From positions 42,782,898-42,846,897 of the forward strand of contig NC_091934.1 of the NCBI RefSeq assembly GCF_041260155.1: a stretch of 64,000 nucleotides of DNA, in the 5' to 3' direction. How positions within the stretch are numbered: position 1 is the stretch's first letter; every line of letters starts with the position of its first letter. Below the pieces are notes generated by a model, which worked only from the letters and a program-made list of their open reading frames with translations, had not been told where the DNA came from and searched no databases. This document shows positions 23,093 to 35,786 of the stretch, piece by piece. The DNA is from Ptychodera flava (Eukaryota; Hemichordata; Enteropneusta; Ptychoderidae). The position numbers were made by a program, and so were the translations under genes.

Positions 23093-25460
23093 ACTTTCAC
23101 AGAGGGATTCTAATATACTTTCCCATACCCAAACTGAACAAAAAAGTACATAAAGGCCTTTCCTTTACAGGACTGATCACTGGTTTATTTTTTGTTTCAA
23201 GTTAAAACGAATTAACCAAATTTTGGCAAATCTAAAAGACCAATTAACTAGGATAGGCCTCAACACTTTCCGATTTTTCCGTCTGCTAAACTCTCTGAGT
23301 CGTGGTACCCAAGTCCAATCGGCCGACTGAATCTCTCTCTGTTCAAGTCCCGATTGCTCGCAATGACCATGCCTTCAAGTTGCCGTGCAAAGTTTCCTGT
23401 ATTTTAACTTCGATTATTTCCCTGCTTTCATCCATTTTTTATCGTGACGACAAAGCCACAACAGGCAAAGCCACAACAGACAGCGAGAACGTGAGGCCCG
23501 GCGTGAGGCTGAGAGTATCGACAGGTGTAAATGTGTAGAGAGTACTGTTTTTAGTGAAATCTGACTGCCGTAAAGGAGTGTTTCGAGCGCCACGACTTGT
23601 TTTTGCGACAAAATAGCGCCACCAACGGCGAAATTTTGAAAGGAATGTTTGTGTTTTTTTTCCGAAAAATTTCCAAAAACCTAGGCGCGCGCGGACGCAA
23701 AACAAAGAATTTACTTACTTTGGCCTAATTGTGACAAAATGATAACAAGATATATAGCTCATTTAACCCAAACACAGCAGCTTGGTTACCTCCCATTTGG
23801 CACAGTACTTGATATTTCCTATACATGTTAATCATGATTTATACACTCAGAGACTCTTCAGTGAAATCTACAAAGTCTCCCCTGTGTACACAAATTCACA
23901 GACTGGTTTCTTTAATTCTGGAAATGTACTTTTAAGGACACCATTCTTCTAAATTGCCATTTTAAATGACTAAGAAAATTATGCTTGATTGAGAGAGGAG
24001 ATAGTATTTTCATAAATTTCCACTGATTGTGTCCTCAGCCATAAAGAATGTGATTGAAAGTAGGGAGACTAGTTGCACCTGTTTCATGATACAAAAGGAT
24101 ATTGTTTCCCCATCCACCAGAAAGACAAAAGAAATTTACATGCTGACTTTTCTATCTAAGAGAATGACCTCTTCAGTTTGTCATAAATTGCTCACCAAAA
24201 GTATGGCATTTGTCTAGAGAGTTTGCCTTATTGCTTTCAGGCAGAACTGAAAAAGTTACAAAAATTCTAATGTCGTGTGTAGAAATCAAACCAAATTGTG
24301 GGAATTTATTGTGTGGTGTATGTATATATACCAGGGGGAAGTCTCATTAACTGTACTGTTTTAATTTGTTGACCTCAACATATCATGTTTACCGTACCAT
24401 CCATTGTACCGTTAACTGTTGTGTGTCAAGTAGTTGTGGAGTACAGTTGGCTTTGGCCAAACAACTGTATCACCCTTTCATGGTGATGTGTATTGGTGTG
24501 CCACATTTCTCATTTCATGTACAAATTTGAATATCTGCTTCCATCAAATTCATCAATGGCTATCTTCATGTCTATGGAGCAACTGATGTGAATTTTTCAC
24601 GCAAAGTTTTATATGTACACTTATTGTTGTACACGTTTATTGCATATATGTCATGTATTTACAGAGACACTCGTCCAATAACCAGGATTTTGCCAGTCCT
24701 GGGGACAGACATTCCTCAATGTGACAAGACATTCAGTGCAATCATTGTCCTAATTTTTTTATTTATTTCCTGCCTGAGTTCCCAGTAAAGTACCTGAATT
24801 CAGCCTATAAATAGGGGTTAGACCTGAAGGGATTTACCCTAATTGTACATGAATTTTTTTCTTATTTTGAATGTTTTATCTTGCATGCTTACTGTCTCAT
24901 TTACTGTAAAAAAGGTGAAAGCTTTTTTTAAGATTGAAAACAGTGACGATGTGTTGAATAAAAGGTAACGTTTTAAAATGTATACAATTGTCATGCTTTT
25001 TAAGAAAGTTTACATCTCTACTAAAAGGGAAGATGGTAAATGTATCCATATAGAGTACTTTCTGTACATCACAACTTGGGCAGCTATGTGCATACTGAAG
25101 ACACCATTCAATTCACAACATTGCACGGTAGTTTGCAAAACCTGAAACTGAAAGGAATAAAATGTTAGCAGACTTGTGTGATGAAAATTGAAGAAAAAGG
25201 CTGAACAATCTAAACATCTGGCATTATCAGTATTTTGCTTGTCACCATGACCGAATGGCTGAAGTCTACAATCATGAGGTTTGAGTGTCCATGGATAAAC
25301 AGAAATTGGTTACTTTACAAATATGTTTACATTATATTTTGGCTCAAGACACATACACTTGTAAAGCAAATGGAATTTTTTACTTTGCTTGAAAGGATCG
25401 ATAGTTACCCCTTAATTGAATCATGTTGAATACAAATCTTAAATCGTCACTTCCTACTAC
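23093..25460. other. no gene recognised
   Basis: Mostly AT-rich unique sequence, with a modest CpG-richer patch at 23450-23700 that could be an old promoter. Open frames are short and motif-free. Confidence 0.45.
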
Positions 25461-25582
25461 CATAGACCCTCTTTTTTAGTGTCTGTGCTACTACTAAGAA
25501 GTATTACAGGATAAATTATTTATTTCCCATGACCAGATGAAACTGATGATGTGCACGAAATTTCTTGCTGTACTGGCTCAAC

Positions 25583-26199
25583 ACAGGTGCAGCCAATTAA
25601 CAATGCACTTTTAAAGGGGTCATTACTATGACAAGATATATTGTGCATTACAAGTAATGTGAACTGACTTATTTTACATCATGAGAGTAATTAATTAGTT
25701 GTTCATAATTTGCCCTGTCACTGAAAATTTTTCGACTTGCTCTCCCGCACTCAAACTTCATTTTTACCCTCTCCCCACTTATTTTTGCCTGTTTCCCCTC
25801 CCCACTGTCAATTTTTGAAGCTCCCCTGCCCTGTGGCGGAAAAGTTTGCCTATTTCCCCTGCCCTGCAAAAAATTCACCCCTAAATTTCGTCATTCCATT
25901 TCCCCTGCAGACATGGAGCTACCCTACCCTGTGATGAAAACCTGTTGATTTTCCCGAGCCCTGTGAAAAAATTTCCCCTTAAAACATAATGGCTCAACTT
26001 CCCGTCCCCGTTTTAAAAGTGGCTCCCCCTCTCCTCGTTTTCGCAAAGCCCTGTCCCCGGGACAACCAACCGATATCTGCCCTGCCCGACAATAAAATAA
26101 AATTTGCTCCCCTGCCAGCTAAAATATGTCCCCTACCCAAGCAAAATTAATAGTTCCCCTGCCCTCAAATATTGCTGTAGCTCCGTTGGCTGCACCTGT
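25583..26199. mobile_element. C-rich decayed repeat bounded by 14-bp inverted ends
   Basis: ACAGGTGCAGCCAA at 25583-25596 is exactly inverted at 26186-26199. The interior, 25740-26175, is a decayed array of words such as TCCCCTGCCCTG. I cannot see a convincing target duplication. It may be a small non-autonomous element. Confidence 0.45.
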
Positions 26200-26633
26200 C
26201 ACCACATGTTACGAGAGGCGATGTTTGCCAACTCGTAACATGCGCTTAGAACTGGCGGTATTAAAAACAGTAGCAATAGCAGTCGCTTGGTCCGGGGAGG
26301 ACAGTGACTGTTTACTTCGATTCTTGTTGTAACTGCGACAAGATGTGTGAAACGATTCAGTACGTAACTCACTGTGTTGTAAAAGCTTACCGTACGCGAG
26401 TATGAGATTTTGTTGTGATTTCTATTCAAGCTATGGTATTTCCTAGCATTTGGAGAGCCAAAGTTGATCTTTCAAAGGCTAAAACGTGACCTTCTTTGAA
26501 TATTAATACATGTATAGTGAATTTATCAAGGCATCGTTGCACAACCCATGGTGCGTCAAGTACTCGCACGCACTATTCGACACGGCGGTATATATATTGT
26601 GTACAGTCACTCGCTGTCCGGTCCTATACTTAC

Positions 26634-26823
26634 CAATCAATTAACTCCTCCGCCAAATCGGGATTTGCAAGCCCTGTTTTTTTCCTCTAACTGAAGCCAT
26701 CTCCCGATCTGGTTTTCGATGTCTAGTTTGCTAAGGCGTTTAGACGCATTACTGCGCTGTTGTCTCCATTCCTTGTCAGAATCCGATATGACCGGGCGTA
26801 CGTTTCCCACTGTGAGACGCCAT
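26634..26823 (-). pseudogene. orphan first coding exon with frame disruptions
   Basis: Reading down from a strong AAAATGG start at 26823 gives MASHSGKRTPG. A neighbouring frame then carries ISDSDKEWRQQRSNASKRL, SKLDIENQIGRWLQLEEK and, after a 7-A run, TGLANPDLAEELID before a GTAAGT donor at 26633-26628. Two frame changes are needed, one at the A-run, so either the exon is dead or the assembly has indels. The shape (short basic region, then W-x-x-L helix) resembles N-terminal exons of uncharacterised invertebrate proteins. No downstream exon was found. Confidence 0.35.
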
Positions 26824-27044
26824 TTTCTTGTGAGGAATCTAATGCGCATGCGCAACACTCACACTTTATGTGTACTCTTGCGAACTCAAGCCATGGGCGC
26901 CGCCATAATCGGGTGCGGCACCGTTTATTATTTGACTCGTTCAAAGTTACACGTGCGATTTGAGTACGTGGCCAATAACACGTCTTTGCACACCCTTCAG
27001 TAAGTTAATACACATGAACTAATTCTAATTTGAATGTAAAATCA

Positions 27045-27248
27045 TGGAAATAATGCAAAAAGTTAGAGCTCATGTGCCTTTAACACTGAATCCATTAACG
27101 ATCAAACTGACGTTCTGAATATGTACACTTTGCTCTTGCATGGTACGTTCCGAGTAATGACACAGAGAATTTTGAGGGTTTTTTTATACCAGTCATGGTG
27201 AATATTCTGGTAACAATGAATATCACAGTTTTTTCTCGAGGGTCTATG
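27045..27248 (-). repeat. second copy of the shared upstream block
   Basis: Reverse complement begins CATAGACCCTCGAGAAAAAA and later has TTAAAGGCACATGAGCTCTA, matching 18096-18260. It faces the orphan exon at 26823. Confidence 0.45.
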
Positions 27249-27421
27249 ACCAAAGTTAAATGTCAAAGTAGACATAAAATAAAAAACAACGGAAAGGTCA
27301 GATTTGCATATTATGGCTTCATTTAACTAACAAATAAACTAATAGATAAACTGACGCTGTGAAATCGTCATTAGTATGTGTACAGAACCCTGGATAATAA
27401 ATAGAAAAATAGTGTCAATGA

Positions 27422-27484
27422 CACTGTCCTCCATTTTACAGAGATACTAACTCACTGTCCTCCCATTTTACAGAGATACTAACT
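27422..27484. repeat. 31-bp tandem duplication
   Basis: CACTGTCCTCCATTTTACAG plus AGATACTAACT is repeated immediately, with one extra C in the second copy. Confidence 0.9.
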
Positions 27485-27599
27485 ACTGGTACACACATGA
27501 CATTGCATTCTTACAGGTTGACTAAGAAATTCCATTGCAATTCCAAATTAATCTTATGCCCCAGCAATGTGAATGCTCCATCTCATAATGACTTTTACA

Positions 27600-28260
27600 C
27601 GTCTGACAGAAAACAACCCTAGGATCAAGATTATCATGTTTTACAGCAATCCAACTAATACTTTGGGAGAAAATGATTTTTGACAAAAAAATGGAAAAAT
27701 TGCCCCAAAAATACAAATATGAAAATTTCACCACAATTTGAACAAATCTGACAAAGGTCAACCCTAGGATCATACATACAAGTTTTCAAGGCAATGGGAT
27801 GAGTGCTTTCAGAAAAGATTTTTTGACAAAAAAAACGGAAAATCGCCCGAAAAATACAACTTTCAAAATTTTACCACAATTTGAAGAAATGTACCTTAAG
27901 TCACTATAAAGAGCCTGCATACCAAGTTTCAACCAAATCTGGCCAGTGGTTACAAAGTTTTAGCAATTTGCAGGATTTTTCCTTTTTTCCCTTGCATATT
28001 TTGACTTTGACATGTTTATTTTAACAAATTCACATCTCCACCCCTCGATGCACCTGTCCATCAAATACTAAGATGGTAGGTGCTGCGATTTAGGAGTTTT
28101 TAATGTTGACAGACATACATCCGCACATAATAACTAACATACATACATACATACATACAGACAGACCATAGACCCTCCAAAAAACGCGGGTCTACGGACA
28201 GACAGACAGACAGACAAACAGATAGACATGCATACATTTATTTTAACAGCTTTTAACCTC
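27600..28260 (+). mobile_element. pearl-like element, second instance
   Basis: Two core-repeat units (AAAAATTGCCCCAAAAATAC; CACAATTTGAACAAATCTGA) are followed by a degraded third unit, CATA/GACA microsatellites at 28138-28230, and a right end starting AACCTCCAACAGCC. The order matches the element at 1-1580. The partner arm of the end hairpin is not evident. Confidence 0.55.
28166..28197. repeat. micro-palindrome inside the GACA microsatellite
   Basis: CCATAGACCC and GGGTCTACGG pair with one mismatch around a 12-nt spacer. They interrupt the GACA run on both sides. The CATAGACCC word is shared with the blocks at 18096 and 27248. Confidence 0.6.
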
Positions 28261-29269
28261 CAACAGCCGACCAACTTGTCAATATTAGCTTGATCAACTT
28301 GATACTACTGCTTATAATAATATAAATGAGAGTTAATTACATTCTAATTAAAGTAAACAAGACTTGCTTATCAACATTTACGTCATAAAAAAACAGCATA
28401 TCTGTCAGGTTATAAAGAATCTTCAGCTGGTTATCTTTATCAGTATTTCATCCTATTAACCACGCACATTTTAACTTTCAAATTAACATTGCAAGTAAGT
28501 TCTGTTGAATAAGTTGAGCCTGTAGGTACTCAGAGAAAGCACACAGAAGAGACAAATGTTTGCAACTTAAGAAGTTCAAGGTTATCAAAAGCATTATAAG
28601 GAATCATGTAACACTTTCATTGCACTGTTTACACAGATTGCATAATTGCTATAAATAGCACATGAGGAATCTTACAGTCCAGCTTTACCATAAAAACCCT
28701 ATCACTTTGACCACTCTTTTAATTGATCACTCTATTTTTTCCTCAAAAAGTAATTTTATTTTATCCTTACCAAGTCAACCATAAATGGAAATTGGAACTT
28801 TCTCTATCTCTATTTATTTGACCAACCTATCATGACAAACTATTATGAGCAATTTCTTTTAGATAACATACAGAGCACAATATATGACGGTTTAGAATAT
28901 GTCAAAGTTGGGATTCAGGAAAGTTGCCTTTACATGTTTTAATCCTCCAAGATGGTAAGCATTTCACCATGAACTGTCAAAAAAGTTGAACATTCTAATA
29001 ATTCTACTCTAAAATTATTTTGGCTTTGTTGATTCCTAATTAATTCAATTATTTAAAATCATATTAATTATTTTTTTCTGGGTGAATTGATAGGGTTTAT
29101 ACAGTACAAGACTTACATACAATGTAATTCAGTTAAATATCAATTACCATCTATTATTGCATCATTCCTATAAATAACACCTCAGCCTGGAACATCACAA
29201 TTATAATCTGCTCATTCACACAGGCAGTACTTGACTTTGAATGAATGACCTACTACATTTCACCTATGT
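28261..29269. other. no feature recognised
   Basis: AT-rich sequence with no reading frame or clear repeat. Confidence 0.45.
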
Positions 29270-29990
29270 ACCAAATTTGAAAGCATGACAAAAAGTACCA
29301 CAAAATTTGCAAATTTCAGCTTGAGTTCACAGAGTCATCTTCAGGTCACTCCTAGGAACCTGCACACCCAATTAGAAAGTAATGGCATACACAGTTTCAA
29401 AGAAGATTTTTTTAACCAAAAATGGCAAAAATTGCCCAAAAATACAAATTTGCAAATTGTGCCATAATTTTGATGAATTCTATTTTGAGTTTTAACAAGG
29501 TACCTGCACGCCAAATTTTAAAGCGATCCAACCATTGGTTTAAGAGGAAAAGATTTTTTACTAAAATGGCAAAAAAAGAAAAAAAAATTCATTAAAAATA
29601 GAAAGCATCAAATATTGACATCGAATCTATATGGTTAAGGAGTTGGGCCCAAGGTACCTAAAACCCAAATATGACAATGATCAGATGAGTAGTTCCTGAG
29701 TTATTGATTTTTGACCATTTTCCCTTTTTTTTCTACCTCATTAGCATATCTATGGGACTAAAGAGTTCATTTTAACAACGGCACATCTACATCATATATG
29801 GCATCACTACACCAAAAATCAGCTCAATACGTGCAGCGGTTTTTGAGTTTTTGCGTTGGACGGACAGACATCCATCCATACATACATACATACATACATA
29901 CATACAGACAGACATCTCACATACAGACTTTTTTCAACCATATAACCTCCCAATTGCCATATATGTATGGCAAATGGGAGGTAAAAATAG
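29270..29990 (+). mobile_element. pearl-like element, third instance
   Basis: Diverged core repeats (AAAATGGCAAAAATTGCCCA; CCTGCACGCCAAATTTTAAA) run to GGACGGACAGACATCC, then a CATA microsatellite (29877-29910), then a 17-bp-arm hairpin at 29945-29982 (ACCTCCCAATTGCCATA against its complement, one mismatch) followed by AAAAATAG. Same architecture as the first instance with a different hairpin sequence. Confidence 0.6.
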
Positions 29991-30029
29991 AAATATACTA
30001 TCTGATTTGCATTATTTCTGTTGGATTTC

Positions 30030-30290
30030 CTTCCCGACAATATTAGAGTCTTCAAATCGCCGAAAAATATCGGGTAAATATCGGAGATTTCACAGATCCG
30101 GCGTGCCGAGGCACCAAGCAATTTATTCTGGTATCGTGTAGTATCGATATTACAGTCCCCAAAACGCCGGTGAATATCGGCGGTAACACAGACGCGGCTT
30201 CCAACTTGAATGGGACAACCGCAGTTCATTCTAGTATCGTCTAGTATCGATTCTAGTCCCGAAATCCTCGATATGTCAAACTTCGATACT
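30030..30290. repeat. diverged copies of the TCTAGTATCGTC repeat, inverted
   Basis: ATCGGGTAAATATCGGAGAT and TTCTAGTATCGTCTAGTATC match parts of the 118-bp repeat at 17383-17965, mostly on the other strand. About two units. Confidence 0.6.
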
Positions 30291-30917
30291 AGATTGTAAA
30301 TATCCGTTATTTAAAAATTGTGCAAAGTCGCGCCTTCATGTGAATCGAGAGACACTTGAGATTTTGAACGACATGATCAGTCGTGTGTCACTGTCATGGC
30401 ATTAATTTCAATAACGATAATCGCCCGATGGGCTTGTCTCAAGTTTAAAAACTTTACAAGAAAGTGTTTTTCAGTCCTGACAGTGTATAACCTAATCATG
30501 GCGATGACTGATGTTTTAGTATTTCTGCCTGTCGCAAAAAAAAGCGTTCGATTTCACTTTGACAAGCACTTCGAATGTGCGATCCTGCCCGATCAGTCAG
30601 TCGCTGATTTTTTAAAATCAGCCAGACATTATATTCTTAAAGAAACTCAAGGATGTAAAGATTACAAAATGCCTCATTCATATTTTTACGGTGTTTGACA
30701 AATTTTTTCCGTCAGGGACGTCATGTACTTTAATAGCCGTTCGCTCATGTCGTGAAGCTTCGATCGATGCTGTAGCTCCATGCATGCTCATACACAGGGC
30801 TGCGCCGTTTACACTTCAGTGGAGATCGTATCGCGCTTTTAGAAGTGACTTTGATCACAAGTCTTCATTCGATCAAGGTGAATTTAGTACTGATTTTCGC
30901 AAGTCTCAACCCTCAAC
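30291..30917. other. open frame without recognised family
   Basis: A 100-codon frame at 30396-30698 starts MALISITIIARWACLK, but it has no domain I know and sits between satellite fragments. I do not call it a gene. Confidence 0.35.
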
Positions 30918-31020
30918 GCTCGCACTTCGATTGTGAGAGCCCTCACTTCAAGCCCTCACATTTGCTCGCACTTCGATTGTGAGAGCCCTCACTTCAAGCC
31001 CTCACATTCGCTTGCACCTT
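30918..31020. repeat. 46-bp subterminal-type repeat, two copies
   Basis: GCTCGCACTTCGATTGTGAG then AGCCCTCACTTCAAGCCCTC is repeated at a 46-bp spacing. It is the inverted relative of the repeat at 15900-15990. Confidence 0.75.
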
Positions 31021-31389
31021 CACTTTGGCCCCGCACTTGTCGATTTCCGGCACCCTTACATACCTGACTGAGTTGTGATATTCGCAATTTCAACCGAATT
31101 TGTAAACGCAGTCGTTTGTGTTATCCAAGCGAAACAAGTCGTTGAAATCATGGTCAATGACTTTTCAAGTTAGTTGAAAGTCATGAAGTGTGACAAACTC
31201 AATTTGCTTGGCTGGCTCCCATGTTACTAGTAAAACCATCTTCAATGATCTTGACGTACTTATATGGAAAGCAAACCATGCAGGAAAAGATGTGACTGCA
31301 AGATAACAAAACCAGTTGAGAAATGCTAGAGGACATCATACTGACACACACTCATTCATCACCCTATCATATCACAAAAGGTGGCACCT

Positions 31390-31398
31390 CTATATAAA
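31390..31398 (+). promoter_or_regulatory. possible TATA box of DDB2
   Basis: CTATATAAAAG lies about 115 bases before the DDB2 start codon, which would give a short leader. A pyrimidine tract ending in CCATCAG at about 31489 could instead be a splice acceptor, in which case the start codon lies in a second exon and the promoter is further upstream. Confidence 0.35.
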
Positions 31399-31509
31399 AG
31401 CTACACTTCCATAGCAGGTAACATACCGGCCTGCATGGCAAATCAAATCACAGACTCCATATGATCAAACTGTTTTTTCTCTCCATCAGCAGCTAATTTC
31501 ACCATCAAC

Positions 31510-31671
31510 ATGCCTACTTCAAGACAAACCAAGAGAAAGAGGCAACAATACAAAAGCACTGATGATGTCACGCCAGCGATTGAGATTCAACGTAAAAAGA
31601 GACATGTCAAGAATGATGTTAACTGCAACACCGATAAAGAAAATTCAGAAACTGACTTATTATTACCAAAG
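31510..31671 (+). CDS. DDB2: DDB2 coding exon 1
   Basis: 54 codons, [16 protein letters not shown] to LLLPK, ending in phase 0 before GTATTT. Disordered, Lys/Arg-rich, probably carrying the nuclear localisation signal. Confidence 0.85.
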
Positions 31672-34600
31672 GTATTTATCCAATCTGCTAAATACATACT
31701 TTTTCTCAGTCTTTTTTAAGACACTCGTTTCCTTGATTTAAAGGGACAATAACAAAAACTATCGATGACATCATTGATTATTTTTGTTTGATTAAACAGG
31801 TATTTTGTTCTTCATTCCCATTAAAATGGGTTGAAAAACCATGTATCAGCCCTTCAGAAAAGAGCTTAGTATACAACATGTAATTTCTTTTGGACAAATG
31901 ATTTATGTATTTGGACTGAAATTCATTTTTTGAATTGGGGCATCAAACACACACATGTACAAGCTTTATTGACAGATTAAATGCATTTATTTTATTTGCT
32001 CAACTGGTAAGACAACAAAAACTAAATTTTACAAATAGAAAGATTTCACCCATTATATGAAAGCACTTTGTGATATACAAATCTTTTTCTCGCCAACAGT
32101 TCTCATTCTGTGGAGGAAAGGAGCGGAGGGTGCCAAACATTCCCATAATTCCCCCTGTCGGTAAAAACAGCAACAATCTAATGCATCACATGTACAACAC
32201 AGTACTTGGAAGATCAACTCAAAGTAACTTGAGAAAGGTAATGAGTGTTACATTGCCCAAACACAGAAACATTCTTGTGAGTCAATTTTTGGATTGTAGC
32301 AGCTGTGTTTTAAACTTCTACTACCTTCATATGAACCTCAGTGCCATAGTCAAGGTCAGAGGTACCATATTTTGTGCTCAATTAGACAATATGATATTAT
32401 CATAGAATTAGGAAAAAGTTGATATATTGAAATCCTTTGATAAACACATATATAAAGACCTTATGAGACTGCACTACCACCAGCAGATTAATCTCAGTAA
32501 ATTTCTGGGAAACTTCACTGACTAGATTTACTCTCTATCAGAACTATCACTGCAAACCTAGTTAAAAAGGTCACTCCTGTCCTTTCAATGGTGACAGGCC
32601 ATTTCTGATTGTTTACAGAAATATTACAATTGTGCAGATCCAGACATGTTATATCCAGAAATATTTCTTTGATGATGTCAATATTGACAGTATATCTGAA
32701 AATCTTAGGTATCAGACAGAAGAGGAGATGATAATAATGATCTTCATTGCATTTAGATGCAGCGGTTTCCTAACCCCCATTGTATGTCATTTACAGTGTT
32801 TAGCACAGCCATTCATCCGTATGTTGTCCAATTCACGACTCTTCCGCACTGCCAGCCCCTTTGACAGGAGAGTGACTGCCCTGGAATGGCATCCCACAGA
32901 ACCATACACATTGGCTGCAGGGTCAAAGGGCGGTGACATCATCCTGTGGAATCATGCCAGGGTTGACAAACAGGAATTCATCTCAGGGGTAAGCAGTAAA
33001 AGATATACTGTACATGTAGTTCTACAATTCTATTGATTTACATGCTTAAAGCTTGATGATATTCGTGCTACAAGAAGGCATGCGGCAAGTTGTGGACCAG
33101 ATATGAACTGAAAATGCTCACGTGTTTCATTATATATTGCATTTATGTGCAAGTTTGAACCTTTGCTACATGCTTTGCTACATTTTAAGTGTTATGATCA
33201 ACACAATGATTTCACCACAGATCAATTCTAAGGTCATTAAGTATTCAAATATGTAATTAGCTGAAATAAAAATAATTAATTTCTTTGAGTACTGTCATTG
33301 TATCACAATATAGCATGTGTAATTACCTTTGGTCAAGTCCTTCAAGCTCTATATGCCAAACCGTGACAGCTTGTTAGCTATTTATGCAAATTATGAATTA
33401 GCTGACATGAAAATGCAAAATGACTTTCAATACTGTTATAACCTGGTATAATGATCAATGTACACAGCATGTTTCGCCAAATTTTATCAAGTAAATGCCA
33501 GTATATATCCCTAATTTGGAAGGTTCATTAAATATGCATATTGGGAATTGGCTGAAAAAAATGTCAAATGACTTTCAATAATCTTGTATCATAGTATCTT
33601 TAATGTACATAGCAAGTTTTGCCAACTTTGGTCAAGTCAAAACAGATAAATATCGCTAATAAATGCGGGATATCGGACCGCAGGCGGGCGAAGATTGCAT
33701 TATAAGCGCGCCACCCAAACTCACTGCATGGACATCACATTTACGAAATCGAAGTCCAAAGTCAACTACGTCATTGTTAGAATAAGAGAGGTTTTCCATC
33801 ACACGGGAGCATACCACCACAAATTTTGCACAGATGGCGTTGCACTGGCATTGAAAAAGGGTGCATGGGAGCATGGGAACGCGGGCAGTTTCCCTCGCTA
33901 TGGGTAGGAAATGCATTGAGCAAGACACACTTCCGGGTTCGCAAAAAAACGAGGATCCCATTTACGGGGCGCTCAAATATAACTATTTGCTGTGATACAT
34001 AGCAGAGGCGTATATGTTTGTGATGCTGAGAATAACATCAGTAATAAATGACGGGTTTTAAAAGTTGACGTTTTTTGCGATGAAACAGACTTCTGAAGGT
34101 AGCTCGCTTGGGGAACACGTCATCCCGGCCGCTGTCCGCTTTGACCCCAGTAATTCACACTGGTTTTGGTCGGCCCCAGGTACCCGAGTCACTTCGACCC
34201 CGTCACACTTTTGCCTACATGTCCACGGAGACGATTCAACATGTTCCACAACAAAGCCAAGACAAAAATTGAAAATATCAATAAAATAGCTTCACAAAGG
34301 CTGAAATACACGATACTCGATGAAGTATGAAGTTTATGAAATGAAATCAAAATTGACAACACAAGTGTTTGTCTCGGGTAATACCACTTGAAGTTGAACT
34401 ATTCTACAGACTGTTTTTCCATACAGTGCAGTATTTGTCAGTGACAAATTAATCTTTGCAATACATTTTTTTGCGATGAGCTGGAAATTTGATTAATATC
34501 GAGTTAATGTACATAAATATTCCGCTATTTACTGGGACACGTTTATTTTCTCGATCCGCTATCTGCGGACTACGTGCTGAAGTACATTGACTGTTCATGT

Positions 34601-35747
34601 CAACGATCGTTTCTCCCTCTGCAGAGTTTCTGTATCCCGTTCACAACAACGCTGTACCTCGATCACACGATAGTGACGCTATGTAGCTGTGCAGTATTGA
34701 AACTTATCATAAAATGGCCACCTCGTCTAACAGTAACACGTATTGTCGGGATTATCGTACGGAAAAAAGCTGCAAAAGTAAGACTTATGAATCTTCATCA
34801 GAATTGAACACATCATGATTGTACACGAGTATCAACCGTGAATGCACGTTGAGCTCGGCAGTTACACAAGCATGGTACGCTACATGCATAGCCCTACGAG
34901 TATGGCGACAGTGTCCGGCTTTGGCTACGCCGGGGGCTACGCCGCCTACCGGAGGTGGGAGGCGGCGTAGCCAAAGCCGGACACTCTCGCCATACTCGTA
35001 GGGCTAGCTACATGCACTGCCGCGATGCCGATCGTATGCATTCCAAGGCCTATCCCGGAATTTGTTTCACAAACAACCTCAAAGGAGAGCAAACATACTT
35101 CTATGGACAATGACGAATACGTTTCTTGGCGAAGCAAATCAAAACAGTGCAGAAGTACATGAAGTAGGTCATGGCCTTGGACTCTGTGCACGAACCTGAT
35201 TGGACACTTCAATACCTTTGACCCAAAGTTATTATTCATCAGCACTTCCATGCCATGAGGCTAGGTAGAGAACGTATTAGCCCTGCGTACGATGCTGTGT
35301 GTTCCGCTACAGCTAATAGCCCCGCTCACCACAGCCCTGCAAAGACCCGTACGTAGAGTTGGTGACTTCAAATCCATTTTTGGACTTGACGTAAAAAGCC
35401 AAATTACTGCCGAAGTTCAGCGTTCTTGGGCCCAAGTCGTATCCCTGCCTACCTCAGCTACTCGATCGCTTCCAAAAATGCCAGTCTTTTATTCTTTTTT
35501 CGTAAATAACCGTCGATGTCGGCAACTCTCTCGCTAGCCCTGCGTACGTACGCAGTGTACGCTGTGTGTTAGGAACGCACACAGGGAATGCACAGCGTAC
35601 ACTGCGTACGTAAATTAAAACTTTCATAACTTCATTAATATCCAAGCCACGCCCACCAAAACCTTTTCAGTTCTAGCCATTTGAATTCTGAAGATGTCTA
35701 CCAAATTTGACTGAAATACGTTCAGCCGTTTTTGAGAAAATGGACCC

Positions 35748-35786
<39 letters not shown>

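Noticed and set aside
29798-30229. Overlapping 80-136 codon frames on both strands
   Set aside because: They span a CATA microsatellite, a hairpin and satellite repeat; no real protein features.
34714-34777. Alternative DDB2 first exon
   Set aside because: Its donor is in phase 1 while exons 4a and 4b need phase 0, so direct splicing is out of frame.
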